Of a stretch of 64,000 nucleotides of DNA, positions 28,962 through 40,222 are shown one piece after another (the stretch's first letter is position 1; every line of letters starts with the position of its first letter). The position numbers and the translations under genes are program-made. The stretch is taken from contig DATHEA010000012.1 of assembly GCA_035318745.1 (NCBI GenBank), positions 1 to 64,000 of the forward strand. Direction: 5' to 3'. A model generated the notes under the pieces. It saw only the letters and a list, made by a program, of their open reading frames with translations, did not search any database and was not told where the DNA came from. The DNA is from VRUE01 sp035318745. GTDB lineage: Bacteria > Actinomycetota > Thermoleophilia > Solirubrobacterales > 70-9.

Positions 28962-30953
28962 CTACCAGTGAACGCCTTTCATCAAGTGCGCAAAGGCAAC
29001 CGCCTCGGTAGTGGGCGCCCGATCGGGCGCCTCGTCGCCCTTCCCTTTGGCCGCCTGCGACTCAGGAAAGAGTTTGTAGGCCGTGTTGAGGATTTTGTCG
29101 CTGACCGTCGGCGCGACCGCGTAGAGCAGCTCGCCGAAGGTGCCCATCCGGGTCGCCACCTTCTTCGGCTTGCCGATCATCGCCCCGGCGATCATCTCCG
29201 CTGCCTCCTCGGGCGTGATCGCCGGGAACATGTCGTACATTCGCGTCGGCGCGATCATCGGCGTCCGCACCAGCGGCATGTAGATCGTCGTGATGTTGAC
29301 GCCGTCGTCGAACACCTCGGAGGCGATCACCCGGCTGAAGGCGTCCAGCGCCGACTTCGAGGCAACGTAGGCGGAGAAGCGCGGTGGGTTGGTCTGGGCG
29401 CCGATCGAGCTGATGTTGATGATGTGGCCCGACTTGCGCGCCTGCATCGAGGGCAGCAGCGCCAGGATCAGCCTCAGGGCGCCGAAGTAGTTGATCTGCA
29501 TCGTCCGCTCGTAGTCGTGGAAGCGGTCGTAGGAGAGCTTCACCGAGCGCCGGATCGAGCGGCCCGCGTTGTTGACCAGGATGTCGACCTGCCCGTGGTA
29601 GGCGAGCACCTCCTCGGCCATCCGCTCGACGTCCTCGACGTCGGACATGTCGCAGCGGTGGATGTGGGCCACACCGCCGCCTGTCTCGATCTCCCTTTTC
29701 GTCTCCTCCAGCTTGTCGACTGAGCGAGCGACGAGCAGCACGGTCGCGCCGGCGTCGGCTGCCTTGACCGCCGCCGCCTTGCCGATCCCCGAGGAGGCGC
29801 CGGTGATCAACACCACCTTGCCGCGCACCGCCGCCGAGAGCGAGCGGTCCTTGAACAGGTCGGGGTCGAGGTTGCGCTCCCAGTAGTCCCAGACGCGATC
29901 GGCGTAGCTCTCCAGGGGCGGCACCTCGATCCCCGAACCGGCAAGGGCCGCCTCCGCCTCGGTCGAGTCGAAGTGAGTGGGGTAGCTGACATAGCTGAGC
30001 ACGCCGGCAGGGATGCCGACCTGGTTGAGGGCCACCTTTGCCGCTCGCTTCGCCGGCGGGAAGAACTTCAACCCCGTGCGGACCAGGCTGGTGGCCGGAT
30101 CGGTGATGCCGGAGTCGAGCTGCAGCGCCGCCTGCGGCGCGTCTGCAGCCCGGGCGAAGAGGTTGAGGACCTCGCCAGCGGTCTTCGGCCTCGGGTCGGT
30201 GAGGCTGAAGGCGCGACCGTCGAGCCCCGGCTTGTGGGCGATGTGGTCGATCGCCGCGGCGACGTAGTCGACCGGGACGATGTTGATCTCCCCCCCCTCG
30301 ATGCCGACGGTGGGCAGCCAGGACGGCAGCATCCGCCGTGCCTGCTGCAGCAGCTTGAACATGTAGTAGGGGCCGTCGATCTTGTCGATCTCGCCGCTGC
30401 GCGAGTCGCCGACGACGATCCCCGGGCGGTAGACCCGCCAGGGCCGGCTGCATTGCTCGCGCACGACCCGCTCGGACTCGTGCTTGGTGCGGAAGTAGGG
30501 GTGGGTGTCGAGGTCTTCGGCCTGCTCGAACATGTCCTCGGTCCAGGTGCCCTTGTAGAGGCCGGCCGCGGCGATCGAGCTGATCTGGTGGAAGCAACCC
30601 GCCTCGATCGCGCCGGCCAGTTCGACCGCGTGCCTGGTTCCCTCGACGTTGGCGACCTCCTGGGCCTCGGCGCCCGCCGCCATGTCGTAGATCGCGGCGA
30701 GGTGGAAGAAGTGATCGACGTCGCCGCGCAGCGTCAACAGGTCCTCCTCGGAGACGCCGAGACCGGGCTGGGCGAGGTCGCCGGCGATCGGCACGACCCG
30801 TGCTCCATCGGCTCCCCAGGCGGTCCGCAGCTCCTCCAGGCGCCCGCGCGAGCCCGCCCGGACCAGCGCGTAAACCGTCCCCTCGCGCTGCAAGAGTCTG
30901 GCCACGAGGTTGCGACCGATGAAGCCGGTGGCGCCGGTGACGAAGTAGTTCAT
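28962..30953 (-). CDS. Two-domain fatty acyl-CoA/ACP reductase (FcrA/AcrA1-like)
   Basis: 663-residue fusion of two NAD(P)H-binding reductases. Residues 1-330 are an extended SDR (MNYFVTGATGFIGRNLVARLL; YxxxK-type PYFRTKHESERVV) and residues about 370-600 a classical SDR (GKVVLITGASSGIGKAAAV, NNAGRS, SSIGAQTNPPRFSAYVASKSALDAF). This order and length match actinobacterial/Marinobacter acyl reductases that take acyl-CoA or ACP to aldehyde and then alcohol. The fatty alcohol could feed wax ester or the nearby AGPS-like ether-lipid enzyme. ATG 30953 begins the first Rossmann strand. Divergent from odhA with only 26 bp between. Confidence 0.87.
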   Translation of the reverse strand: MNYFVTGATGFIGRNLVARLLQREGTVYALVRAGSRGRLEELRTAWGADGARVVPIAGDLAQPGLGVSEEDLLTLRGDVDHFFHLAAIYDMAAGAEAQEVANVEGTRHAVELAGAIEAGCFHQISSIAAAGLYKGTWTEDMFEQAEDLDTHPYFRTKHESERVVREQCSRPWRVYRPGIVVGDSRSGEIDKIDGPYYMFKLLQQARRMLPSWLPTVGIEGGEINIVPVDYVAAAIDHIAHKPGLDGRAFSLTDPRPKTAGEVLNLFARAADAPQAALQLDSGITDPATSLVRTGLKFFPPAKRAAKVALNQVGIPAGVLSYVSYPTHFDSTEAEAALAGSGIEVPPLESYADRVWDYWERNLDPDLFKDRSLSAAVRGKVVLITGASSGIGKAAAVKAADAGATVLLVARSVDKLEETKREIETGGGVAHIHRCDMSDVEDVERMAEEVLAYHGQVDILVNNAGRSIRRSVKLSYDRFHDYERTMQINYFGALRLILALLPSMQARKSGHIINISSIGAQTNPPRFSAYVASKSALDAFSRVIASEVFDDGVNITTIYMPLVRTPMIAPTRMYDMFPAITPEEAAEMIAGAMIGKPKKVATRMGTFGELLYAVAPTVSDKILNTAYKLFPESQAAKGKGDEAPDRAPTTEAVAFAHLMKGVHW

Positions 30954-30979
30954 CGCTCTTTCATACACTCAATCTACGA

Positions 30980-33900
30980 ATGGCGCAAACGGCGACCGTC
31001 CAGATCCAGATGCCCGAGATGGGCGAGTCGGTCACCGAGGGCATCGTTCTCGAATGGCATGTCGCCGAGGGCGACTTCGTCAAGGAGGGCGACACGGTGG
31101 TCGAGGTCTCGACCGACAAGGTCGACGCAGAGGTCCCTGCGCCGGCTGACGGCGTCATTACGAAGCTGATTGCGGCGGTTGACGACGAGGTGCCGGTGGG
31201 GGCGCCGCTTGCCGAGATGGAGCCTGGCGAGGGCGACGGTGGCGGTAACGGGACGGCCCAGGGTTCGGATGCCTCAGCCGCGGGTCCTGTCGCCGAGGAG
31301 GGGGGGGCGCTGCGGGCGGGCCACGGTCCGTCCTCGACCCCCCCCTCCTCGGCACCACCCACGGGTGAGACGTCTGGAAACGGCGCCAGCGACGCCAACG
31401 GATCGGACGGAGTTCGGGCGACTCCCGTTGCGCGGCGGGTAGCTGCGGATAACGGCGTTGACCTTGCTTCGGTGGATGGAAGCGGGCCGGGGAGCAAGGT
31501 GACGAAGGACGATGTGCTTGCTGCTGCCAATGGCGGTGGAGCTGCGGGGCCCGTCAGTGGAGAGGCGAAAGCTCTTAGGGGGCCTGCCGCGATGTTGGCT
31601 CAGGCTATGGGCGAGAGTCGGGAGGTTCCTACTGCTACGTCGTTCCGGACGGTTGCGGTCGACACGCTCGATGCGAAGCGCAAGGCGTTGAATGGGCAGT
31701 TGAAAGAGCGCGGGCTGAAGGTCTCCTTCACCCACCTGATCGCCTGGGCGATCGTGCAGGCCGCTAAGGAATGGCCGGTGATGGTGCGCAGCTTCGAGGA
31801 GCGCGAGGGCAAGCCCTTTGCGATCGAGAACGGTCCGGTCAACCTCGGCATCGCGGTCGACATCGAGCGCAAGGACGGCTCGCGCAGCCTGATGGTGCCG
31901 GCGATCAAGGGGGCCGACGGGCTCGACTTCGCCGCCTTCCACGCCTACTACGAGGACCTGATCACGAAGACGCGGGAGAGCAAGCTCACCGCCGACGACT
32001 TCCTCGGCACCAACATCTCCCTGACCAACCCGGGTGGGATCGGCACCGCCGCCTCGGTCCCCCGCCTGATGAAGGGACAGAGCGCGATCATCGCCGCCGG
32101 CGCGATCGCCTACCCGCCCGAGTGGGCGCACGCATCGCCCGAGCGGCTGCGGCAGCTCGGCGTCTCGAAGACGATGACGCTGACCTCGACCTACGACCAC
32201 CGGGTGATCCAGGGCGCGGAGTCCGGCGCCTTCCTGCGCCGGATCGAAGGGCTGCTCGAAGGCGAAGACGGCTTCTACGAGACGGTCGCCGGCGATCTCG
32301 GCATCGACGCGGCGCCGCTTGCCGCCGCGCACCCGGCCTCCGCTTCTGCCCCGCCGCTGGGTGCCGCGCAACCCCCGGCGACCCCCGGCGCGCCGGACGA
32401 GGAGCTGCTCGGCGCGGTGCAGGCTGCCACCTCGCTGCTCAAGGGCTACCGCACCCACGGCCACCTCGCCGCCCGTCTCGACCCGCTGGGGCGCGAGCCG
32501 CAGGGCGACCCGGCGATTCAGCCCGAGAGCCTCAACCTGACGCCGGAGCTGATGGCCCGGGTGCCCGCTTCGATCCTGCGCATCGGCGTCCCCGGCGAGA
32601 CCCTGCTCGACGTCCTGCCGCGGATGCGCGAGGCCTACTGCGGCTCGATCGCCTACCAGTTCGAGCACCTCTCCTCGCACCAGCAGCGGACCTGGCTGCG
32701 CGAGATGGTCGAGACCGGCGCCCACCGCCAACCGCTCGACGACGACGAGAAACGCCGCCTGCTGGGCCGGTTGATCGACGTCTTCGAGTTCGAGCGCTTC
32801 GTCGAGAAAGCGTATTTGGGCCAGAAGATCTTCACGATCGAGGGCCTCGACGTGATCGTGCCGATGCTCGACGAGCTGGTCACCCTCGCCGGCCGCGCCG
32901 GCGCCGAGGAGGTCGCCTTCGGCATGGCCCACCGTGGCCGCCTCGCCGTTCTCGCCCACAACCTGGGCCGCTCGGTCGAGTCGATCCTGGCCGAGTTCGA
33001 GGGCGCCAAGCAGATCGAGATGGTGAAGGCCGTCGCGGCGATTCCCCACGGCGGCACCGGCGACGTCAAGTACCACTACGGCCACCAGGGGACCTACGAG
33101 ACCCACGAGGGCGAGAAGATCGCGGTGCGGCTCTTTCCCAACCCGAGCCACCTCGAGTTCGTCGACCCGGTGGTCGAGGGCGCGACCCGCTTCCTCCAGT
33201 CGGAGATCGACGGGGCGAAGCTCGAGCACAAGCCGAAGTACGCGGTGCCGGTGCTGCTCCACGGCGACGCCGCCTTCCCGGGCCAGGGAGTAGTCGCCGA
33301 GACGCTCAACCTGCAGGCGCTGCGTGGCTACACCACCGGCGGCACGATTCACATCATCCAGGACAACCAGGTGGGCTTCACGACCGACCCCGAGGACGCC
33401 CGCTCGACCCCTTACGCCGCCGACATGGCGAAGGGGTTCAACGTCCCGATCGTCCATGTCAACGCCGACGACGTCGAGGCCTGCTCCTCGGCGATCCGAC
33501 TGGCGATGGCCTATCGCGAGCGCTGGGGGCGCGACATCGTCATCGACGTGATCGGCTACCGCCGCTTCGGCCACAACGAGACCGACGAGCCCGCCTACAC
33601 CCAGCCGGCGATCGCGGCCAAGATCAAGGCTCACCCGCCGGTCTCCGAGATCTACGCCGAGAAGCTGATCGAGGACGGGACGATCGCCCGCGAGGACGTC
33701 GAGCGGGCGCGCCAAGAGCGCCACGACGAGATGTCGGGCTCGCTGAAGGACCTGCGCAGGAAGATGGAGCTGGGCGAGTACGAAGACCCGACCGTGACCA
33801 CCTCCAGCACCGGAGAACTCGACCGCAGCGCCAGCCCGCCGGTCGAAACGACAGTCCCGGTGGAGAAGCTGACCGAGCTGAACGAGGCGCTGCTCGAGGT

Positions 33901-35014
33901 GCCGGACAGCTTCACGATCCACCGCAAGCTGCGCAAACCGCTCGGCAATCGAGGCCAGGCGCTCGCCGAGGGTGGAATCGAGTTCGGCCATGCCGAGGCG
34001 CTTGCCTTCTCATCGCTGCTGACCGAGGGCGTCCACATCCGCCTCACCGGCCAGGACACCGAGCGCGGCACCTTCTCGCATCGCCATCTCGTCCTCCACG
34101 ACGAGAAGACCGGCCTCCCCTACTGCCCGATGCAGAACCTCGACGACGCCAAAGCCCCCTTCGAGCTCTACAACAGCCCGCTCTCGGAGATCGCCTGCCT
34201 CGGCTTCGAGTACGGGTACTCGGCGGCGACCCCGGACGCGCTGGTCCTCTGGGAGGCCCAGTTCGGCGATTTCGCCAACGCCGGCCAGGTGATCATCGAC
34301 AGCTTCATCGTCTCGGGCGAGGCGAAGTGGGGACAGACCAGCCGCCTCACGCTGCTGCTGCCGCACGGCTACGAGGGCTCCGGCCCGGAGCACTCCAGCG
34401 CCCGCATCGAGCGCTTCATGGCGTTGGCGGCGGAGGGCAACATCCGCATCGCCAACCCCAGCAGCGCCGCGCAGTACTTCCACCTGCTGCGCCGCCAGGC
34501 GCTGATCCGCAAGCCGCGGCCGATGATCGTCTTCACCCCGAAGGGGCTGCTGCGACTCGACCGCGCCGCGGCGACGGTCGATCAGCTGACCGGCGGCCAG
34601 TTCCACTTCATCCTCGACGACCCCGCCGCGGCCGAGCGCCGCGAGAAGGTCGAGCGCCTCGTGCTCTGCACCGGCAAGGTCTACTGGGACATCGACGCCA
34701 GCGAGCGGCGCGAGACGGCCGAGAACGTGGCGATCGCCCGGGTCGAGCTGCTCTACCCGTTCGCCAAGGAACAGCTCAGCGAGCTGATCGCCTCCTACCC
34801 CAACTTGAAAGAGATCGTCTGGGCGCAGGAGGAGCCGCGCAACATGGGCTGCTGGAAGGTGATGTCGCGACGCCTCCCCGACCTGATGCCCGAGGGCGTC
34901 GAGCTCGGCTACGTCGGCCGCCCGACCCGGGCGAGCCCGGGCGAGGGCTACTCGATCGCCCACGCGCGCGAGCAGGAGCGGATCGTGCTCACCGCGCTCA
35001 CCCCCGGCGCCTGA
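30980..35014 (+). CDS. odhA: 2-oxoglutarate dehydrogenase, fused E2-E1 with own lipoyl and peripheral domains
   Basis: 1344-residue fusion acting in the TCA cycle. Order: lipoyl domain (Lys47 in VSTDKVDAEVP), long linker, peripheral subunit-binding domain (TPVARRVAADNGVDLASVDGSG, about 147-180), E2 succinyltransferase domain (about 200-445; catalytic His407 in TSTYDHRVIQG), then thiamine-dependent E1 (about 475-1344; AHRGRLAVLAHNLG, GDAAFPGQGVVAET, YRRFGHNETDEPAYTQP). The Corynebacterium/Mycobacterium homologue is known to lack the N-terminal lipoyl and peripheral domains and to borrow lipoate from E2p; this version keeps them. The linker carries a 16-bp perfect palindrome at 31292-31353. Followed by a 1-bp-overlapping membrane gene. 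Confidence 0.95.
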   Translation: MAQTATVQIQMPEMGESVTEGIVLEWHVAEGDFVKEGDTVVEVSTDKVDAEVPAPADGVITKLIAAVDDEVPVGAPLAEMEPGEGDGGGNGTAQGSDASAAGPVAEEGGALRAGHGPSSTPPSSAPPTGETSGNGASDANGSDGVRATPVARRVAADNGVDLASVDGSGPGSKVTKDDVLAAANGGGAAGPVSGEAKALRGPAAMLAQAMGESREVPTATSFRTVAVDTLDAKRKALNGQLKERGLKVSFTHLIAWAIVQAAKEWPVMVRSFEEREGKPFAIENGPVNLGIAVDIERKDGSRSLMVPAIKGADGLDFAAFHAYYEDLITKTRESKLTADDFLGTNISLTNPGGIGTAASVPRLMKGQSAIIAAGAIAYPPEWAHASPERLRQLGVSKTMTLTSTYDHRVIQGAESGAFLRRIEGLLEGEDGFYETVAGDLGIDAAPLAAAHPASASAPPLGAAQPPATPGAPDEELLGAVQAATSLLKGYRTHGHLAARLDPLGREPQGDPAIQPESLNLTPELMARVPASILRIGVPGETLLDVLPRMREAYCGSIAYQFEHLSSHQQRTWLREMVETGAHRQPLDDDEKRRLLGRLIDVFEFERFVEKAYLGQKIFTIEGLDVIVPMLDELVTLAGRAGAEEVAFGMAHRGRLAVLAHNLGRSVESILAEFEGAKQIEMVKAVAAIPHGGTGDVKYHYGHQGTYETHEGEKIAVRLFPNPSHLEFVDPVVEGATRFLQSEIDGAKLEHKPKYAVPVLLHGDAAFPGQGVVAETLNLQALRGYTTGGTIHIIQDNQVGFTTDPEDARSTPYAADMAKGFNVPIVHVNADDVEACSSAIRLAMAYRERWGRDIVIDVIGYRRFGHNETDEPAYTQPAIAAKIKAHPPVSEIYAEKLIEDGTIAREDVERARQERHDEMSGSLKDLRRKMELGEYEDPTVTTSSTGELDRSASPPVETTVPVEKLTELNEALLEVPDSFTIHRKLRKPLGNRGQALAEGGIEFGHAEALAFSSLLTEGVHIRLTGQDTERGTFSHRHLVLHDEKTGLPYCPMQNLDDAKAPFELYNSPLSEIACLGFEYGYSAATPDALVLWEAQFGDFANAGQVIIDSFIVSGEAKWGQTSRLTLLLPHGYEGSGPEHSSARIERFMALAAEGNIRIANPSSAAQYFHLLRRQALIRKPRPMIVFTPKGLLRLDRAAATVDQLTGGQFHFILDDPAAAERREKVERLVLCTGKVYWDIDASERRETAENVAIARVELLYPFAKEQLSELIASYPNLKEIVWAQEEPRNMGCWKVMSRRLPDLMPEGVELGYVGRPTRASPGEGYSIAHAREQERIVLTALTPGA
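31292..31353. repeat. In-frame palindromic insert in the odhA linker
   Basis: GCCGAGGAGGGGGGGG (31292-31307) pairs perfectly with 31338-31353, around a 30-base loop. It encodes about VAEEGGALRAGHGPSSTPPSSAPP between lipoyl and peripheral domains. The arm begins with the same 13 bases, GCCGAGGAGGGGG, as the arm of the insert in the helicase gene at 59476-59598, in the same reading frame. Confidence 0.8.
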
Positions 35015-35364
35015 TGCGCAAGCCGGTTCCCGGCCCTCTGTTCGCCCGGGTGAAGATCCTCTCCTGGATCGAGCTGGCGATCTTCACCGCGCTGATCGTC
35101 TTCTGGCTCGTTCCCGGCTTCGAAACCGAGACGATGCTGTTCGGTTGGGCGCACGGCCTCGGCTTCGTCGTTCTCTGCATAGTGATCTGGATCGCCTGCA
35201 TCAAGCGCGAGGCTCCGTACACCCTGCTCGCCGCGACCCTTACTCCCGTCGGCCCGGTGGGCAGCGTGATCGGGATCGAGTTGATCGAACGGCGTGGCTG
35301 GGGTATCCGGGATTCTCCGCAAAAAGTCGGGGAAAATCCCGTAGATCCGCTCAAGATGCCTTGA
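35014..35364 (+). CDS. Small membrane protein, DUF3817-like
   Basis: 116-residue protein with three hydrophobic helices (SWIELAIFTALIVFWLVPGF; GWAHGLGFVVLCIVIWIACI; LLAATLTPVGPVGSVIGIEL), the pattern and length of the DUF3817 integral membrane family. ATG overlaps the odhA stop by one base (TGATG), so it is co-translated with OdhA. Function unknown. Confidence 0.75.
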   Translation: MRKPVPGPLFARVKILSWIELAIFTALIVFWLVPGFETETMLFGWAHGLGFVVLCIVIWIACIKREAPYTLLAATLTPVGPVGSVIGIELIERRGWGIRDSPQKVGENPVDPLKMP

Positions 35365-35546
35365 CCTCAGAGCTTGCAGGCGCTATAGCTAGACAGTGAC
35401 TGTTCGTCTCGAACAGTCCCGTTCGAGTGAACAGAGCGCGTCGGCATCCCTCCCTGGCTACCGACGCATAGGTGCAGTGAGGGTCGCGCGGACCCCCTGC
35501 CTCCCGCGGCCCTCCTGTGCCGCCTTGCCGGAACTCAGACAGAAGC
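35365..35546. other. Intergenic region with two overlapping inverted repeats
   Basis: No gene seen. GACTGTTCG-TCT-CGAACAGTC (35398-35418) is a perfect 9-bp hairpin, and CTCGAAC-N6-GTTCGAG (35408-35427) is a second symmetric site overlapping it. The pair lies between the convergent OdhA-operon and aconitase ends, so it may be a terminator hairpin. The second site resembles an actinobacterial SOS box half-sites but with the wrong spacing (6 instead of 4). Confidence 0.5.
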
Positions 35547-38342
<2,796 letters not shown>

Positions 38343-38371
38343 AACCTCATCCTAGGCAAGGCGGACGGTGG

Positions 38372-38495
38372 GCGATGGGTGGGGGGTACCCGGTCGTTGC
38401 TGTGTTTTTCGCCTGGAGAGGATGCGGCCGGCCGAGATCGTGGGTGGGGCGAAAAAGAGGACGCCGCTGCCGACCGGGTACCCCCCACCCATCGC
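38372..38495. repeat. Palindromic element with TTTTTCGCC core (family A)
   Basis: Perfect 25-bp inverted arms at 38372-38396 and 38471-38495 (GCGATGGGTGGG...CGGTCG). A second, nested inverted pair is TTTTTCGCC (38405-38413) and GGCGAAAAA (38448-38456), spanning about 50 bp. The same nested geometry and TTTTTCG core recur at 57206-57318 and 59476-59598, with unrelated outer arms. Lies between the SDR stop and the acnA start. Confidence 0.9.
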
Positions 38496-38498
38496 TCG

Positions 38499-39299
38499 TC
38501 AGCGCTTGTCGGATTGGCCCTTGGCGACTGTGGCGGCAGCTTTTTGACCCTGCTCGCCGCTGGCGATCTTTACCGCGATGCCTGGACTCGTAAGCGCAAA
38601 ATGGGCAAGGAGGCGCTGCTGTGGCGGGGCAACCGTGACCTCGACCTTGTTCTTCTCGATCGCCTTGACGACAGCTGCCGCGACCTGTGCCGGGGTGCCC
38701 GTGCCGAGGCCGGGGATCGGGGGGGCGCCAGAATCTGAGTACATGCCCGCTTCGCGGATCGTGCCTGGCGAGACGATCGAGACGCCGATGCCCTGGGGGT
38801 CCAGGTCGGCGCGCAGGCCGAGGGCGAAGCCGCGCAGGCCGAACTTGGTCGCGTTGTAGACGGAGGAGAGCGGCGTCGCGGACTTGCCTGAGAGCGAAGC
38901 GATAAACACCATGTGCCCCGAGCCCTTGGCCAGCATCGCGGGCTCGAGCGCCCTGGCGAGCAGGATCGGCGCCTCCAAGTTTACGCGCAGGGTTCCGGTC
39001 AGTTGCTCGACGCTGTAGTCGGGCAGTCGTCCGGTGCCCGGCAGGCCGGCGTTGGCGACCAGGATGTCGACGTCGCCCGCCTCGGCCGCGAGCTTCTCGG
39101 CGGCACCGGTCTCGGCAAGGTCGGTGGACACCGCTCTGTGTCCATCCCCGGGCAGCTCCGCCGCCAGCGCAGCCAGCGCCTCGGCGTTGCGCCCGCTGAG
39201 AATCAGCTTGGCGCCTTTCGTCGCCAGCCCCGCCGCGATCGCGCGGCCGAGGCCGCCAGTGGCGCCGGTGAGCAGGGCTGAGCGGTCGGCAAGTTCCAT
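38499..39299 (-). CDS. Short-chain dehydrogenase/reductase
   Basis: 266-residue classical SDR. Cofactor motif LLTGATGGLGRAIA, NAG motif (LVANAGLPG), catalytic Ser and YxxxK in IASLSGKSATPLSSVYNATKFGLRGF, PG motif (VSPGTIREAGMY). NADP preference is suggested by LSGRNAEAL. ATG 39299 begins MELADRSALLTG; the longer frame reads through the riboswitch-proximal region and is rejected. Substrate unknown. Confidence 0.9.
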   Translation of the reverse strand: MELADRSALLTGATGGLGRAIAAGLATKGAKLILSGRNAEALAALAAELPGDGHRAVSTDLAETGAAEKLAAEAGDVDILVANAGLPGTGRLPDYSVEQLTGTLRVNLEAPILLARALEPAMLAKGSGHMVFIASLSGKSATPLSSVYNATKFGLRGFALGLRADLDPQGIGVSIVSPGTIREAGMYSDSGAPPIPGLGTGTPAQVAAAVVKAIEKNKVEVTVAPPQQRLLAHFALTSPGIAVKIASGEQGQKAAATVAKGQSDKR

Positions 39300-39425
39300 C
39301 CCAAGCCGCAAGCTACCAGCCAGACGGCCGAGAGGAATTTGGGATGAAAGTGCGAAAGGCCACAAAATGTTTGTTTTCTGTGAGCATCCGCCCGGGCAAT
39401 CGTCTACACTGCCCGCCGTTCCGAA

Positions 39426-39566
39426 CAACCGAAACGCCGAGTCCCGCAAGCCACCTGGCGACGCGGGAGCGGGGGAACCACGTTTTCGGGGCTAACCCGC
39501 CCGACATAGGGCGGGGGCGCAGGCTCCTATCAGCGCCAGCCCGACAGCTAACCCCGTAGGCCGACG
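39426..39566 (+). promoter_or_regulatory. c-di-AMP riboswitch (ydaO-yuaA type)
   Basis: Leader with the conserved blocks of the ydaO-yuaA RNA in order: CGCCGAGTCC, GGAGCGGGGGAACCA, GGGGCTAACCCG, then GGCGCAGGCTCC and finally AGCCCGACAGCTAACCCC followed by GTAGGC, immediately before the ribosome site GAAGGAGAT. This class senses cyclic di-AMP and commonly sits ahead of cell-wall hydrolase genes in actinobacteria, where ligand binding shuts expression off. Boundaries are approximate. Confidence 0.93.
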
Positions 39567-39578
39567 AAGGAGATCGGT

Positions 39579-40133
39579 TTGCCTAAGAACAGTTCAAAGC
39601 TCAAGGCGGGGTTGGTCGCAATTGCGGCGCTGGTGGTCCTCGCCCTCGTACCCTCAGGCGCCAGCGCCAACTGCGGCGGCGGCGGTCTGACGCCTGCCGA
39701 AGTCGATATCTGCACTCCCACGCCAAAAGCGCGACTGCTGCCGAACGGCATGCTGATCCCGCCGAAGGCGGCTCCCGCCCGGATCAAGGCCGTGGTCGCG
39801 GCCGCCAACCGGATCCGCACCAAGCCCTACATCTGGGGCGGTGGCCACGGCCGCTGGTGGGACCGGGGCTATGACTGCTCGGGCTCGGTCAGCTACGCCC
39901 TGCACGGCGGAGAATTCCTCGAAAGCCCGCTCCCCTCGGGCCCGATGGAGAGCTGGGGCCTGGAAGGCGAAGGGCGCTGGATCACGGTCTACGCCAACGC
40001 CGGCCACGCCTATGCGGTGATCGCCGGCTACCGCTGGGACACCTCCGGCGATTCAGAAGGCACCGGCCCACGCTGGCACGAAGAACTGCGTGACAACGTC
40101 GGCTACATAGCCCGCCACCCAGCCGGCTTCTAG
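39579..40133 (+). CDS. Secreted NlpC/P60-like peptidoglycan endopeptidase
   Basis: 184-residue exported protein. Signal peptide LKAGLVAIAALVVLALVPSGASA. The catalytic domain has Cys in RGYDCSGSVSYALHGG and His in VYANAGHAYAVIAGYRWD; IWGGGHGRWW is the usual preceding GGG segment. It probably cuts stem peptides in the wall. TTG start, with a strong GAAGGAG ribosome site that immediately follows the c-di-AMP riboswitch, so synthesis should respond to c-di-AMP and wall turnover. Confidence 0.9.
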   Translation: MPKNSSKLKAGLVAIAALVVLALVPSGASANCGGGGLTPAEVDICTPTPKARLLPNGMLIPPKAAPARIKAVVAAANRIRTKPYIWGGGHGRWWDRGYDCSGSVSYALHGGEFLESPLPSGPMESWGLEGEGRWITVYANAGHAYAVIAGYRWDTSGDSEGTGPRWHEELRDNVGYIARHPAGF

Positions 40134-40162
40134 AAACACTTCGGGGCAGGGGTGTCCCGTAC

Positions 40163-40193
40163 GCCGCCTCGGCCAACTGGCCGGGGCGGCTTT
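40163..40193 (+). terminator. Rho-independent terminator
   Basis: GCCGCC-(TC)-GGCC-AACT-GGCC-(GG)-GGCGGC then TTTG. A long GC stem directly after the NlpC/P60 gene and before the polyamine transporter genes. Confidence 0.8.
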
Positions 40194-40222
40194 GTCCTTG
40201 ACCTCCTGAACTACTCGGATAA

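Noticed and set aside
31274..33991. 905-residue minus-strand open frame
   Set aside because: Antisense to OdhA, with no recognisable domain.
31771..35364. 1197-residue plus-strand frame through most of the odhA region
   Set aside because: Out-of-frame shadow of OdhA; only its last 116 codons (from 35014) are a real gene.
35408..35427. Possible SOS box
   Set aside because: Half-sites TCGAAC and GTTCGA are separated by six bases, not four as in actinobacterial LexA boxes, and no SOS gene follows.
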